In this document: positions 63,877-64,000 of the stretch, in pieces
Layout: every line of letters begins with the position of its first letter
How positions within the stretch are numbered: position 1 is the first letter of the stretch
Source: Hydractinia symbiolongicarpus
Taxonomy: Eukaryota > Cnidaria > Hydrozoa > Anthoathecata > Hydractiniidae
Reading direction: 5' to 3'
DNA: 64,000 nt
Assembly (NCBI RefSeq): GCF_029227915.1
Contig: NC_079882.1
Coordinates: 9,920,001-9,984,000, forward strand
Notes under the pieces: model-generated
The model's database searches: none
Told to the model about the DNA's origin: nothing
What the model saw: the letters and a program-made list of their open reading frames with translations, nothing else
Position numbers and translations under genes: made by a program

Positions 63877-64000
63877 GGTTACAAAACCTAACTTTGTAAG
63901 AACAATTAAGAACATTATAATCCGAATTATGCAAATATGTGTGTTTCATTTCTTTACCAAATCTCTTGTAACAAAATATTTACAAGTCACAAGCTCGGAT

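Larger units (their letters stand above)
61183..64000. other. NNT 5' flank or first intron with repeats
   Basis: I looked here for a minus-strand exon with a start codon and a phase-1 donor for NNT and found none I trust, so the first exon may be beyond 64000. The region holds a MITE-like element at 61938-62259, a stretch at 62620-62770 with the 'caaacctgt..taacggc' and 'gtggtcggccac' phrasing of another dispersed repeat, and a Tigger relic near the right edge. Confidence 0.4.

Overview
The window is AT-rich, intron-rich animal DNA with large intergenic gaps and many small repeats. Every gene I recognise is metazoan: a SEFIR-domain IL-17-receptor-like gene, an astacin with a C-terminal ShKT domain, NUDT6, FAM114, a double alpha-crystallin small heat shock protein, two intronless class C GPCRs, and nicotinamide nucleotide transhydrogenase (NNT). 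This gene set, the astacin-ShKT layout and the RAG1-like transposon suggest an early-branching animal, most likely a cnidarian and perhaps a hydrozoan. No species marker proves this. Exon boundaries below were built by hand from GT/AG sites, reading frame and family resemblance.

Layout. 661-13600 (+): a ten-exon receptor gene (signal peptide, Ig-like domain, membrane segment, SEFIR domain). Its 9.2-kb third intron holds, in antisense, a complete-looking DNA transposon (3371-9144). The transposon's nine-exon gene encodes a 965-residue RAG1-like transposase. It has RAG1-type N-terminal zinc-binding and RING modules, plus a C-terminal region in which the RAG1 catalytic D, D, E and zinc C, C, H, H positions can all be matched. 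This is the most notable content of the window. 13.7-16.0 kb: short inverted repeats and a 43-copy GGTC microsatellite. 16046-18238 (-): astacin-ShKT. 18.3-22 kb: repeats, including a tRNA-headed SINE-like sequence. 22064-24956 (-): NUDT6-like. 25816-29281 (-): FAM114-like. 31.2-32.35 kb: two facing LINE tails. 33570-34814 (+): small heat shock protein. 38078-40201 and 51148-53262 (-): paralogous class C receptors. Between them lie a decayed LINE, a 54-bp minisatellite, a 129-bp satellite and a decayed secreted-protein-like gene. 55595-61182 (-): NNT, twelve exons, with the targeting-peptide exon(s) missing or beyond the window. 63.5-63.9 kb: an internally deleted Tigger-like relic.

The host genes do not form an obvious pathway. 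They are an immune-type receptor, a secreted protease, housekeeping and mitochondrial enzymes, a chaperone and chemosensory-type receptors. The transposon is unrelated to its host gene except by location.
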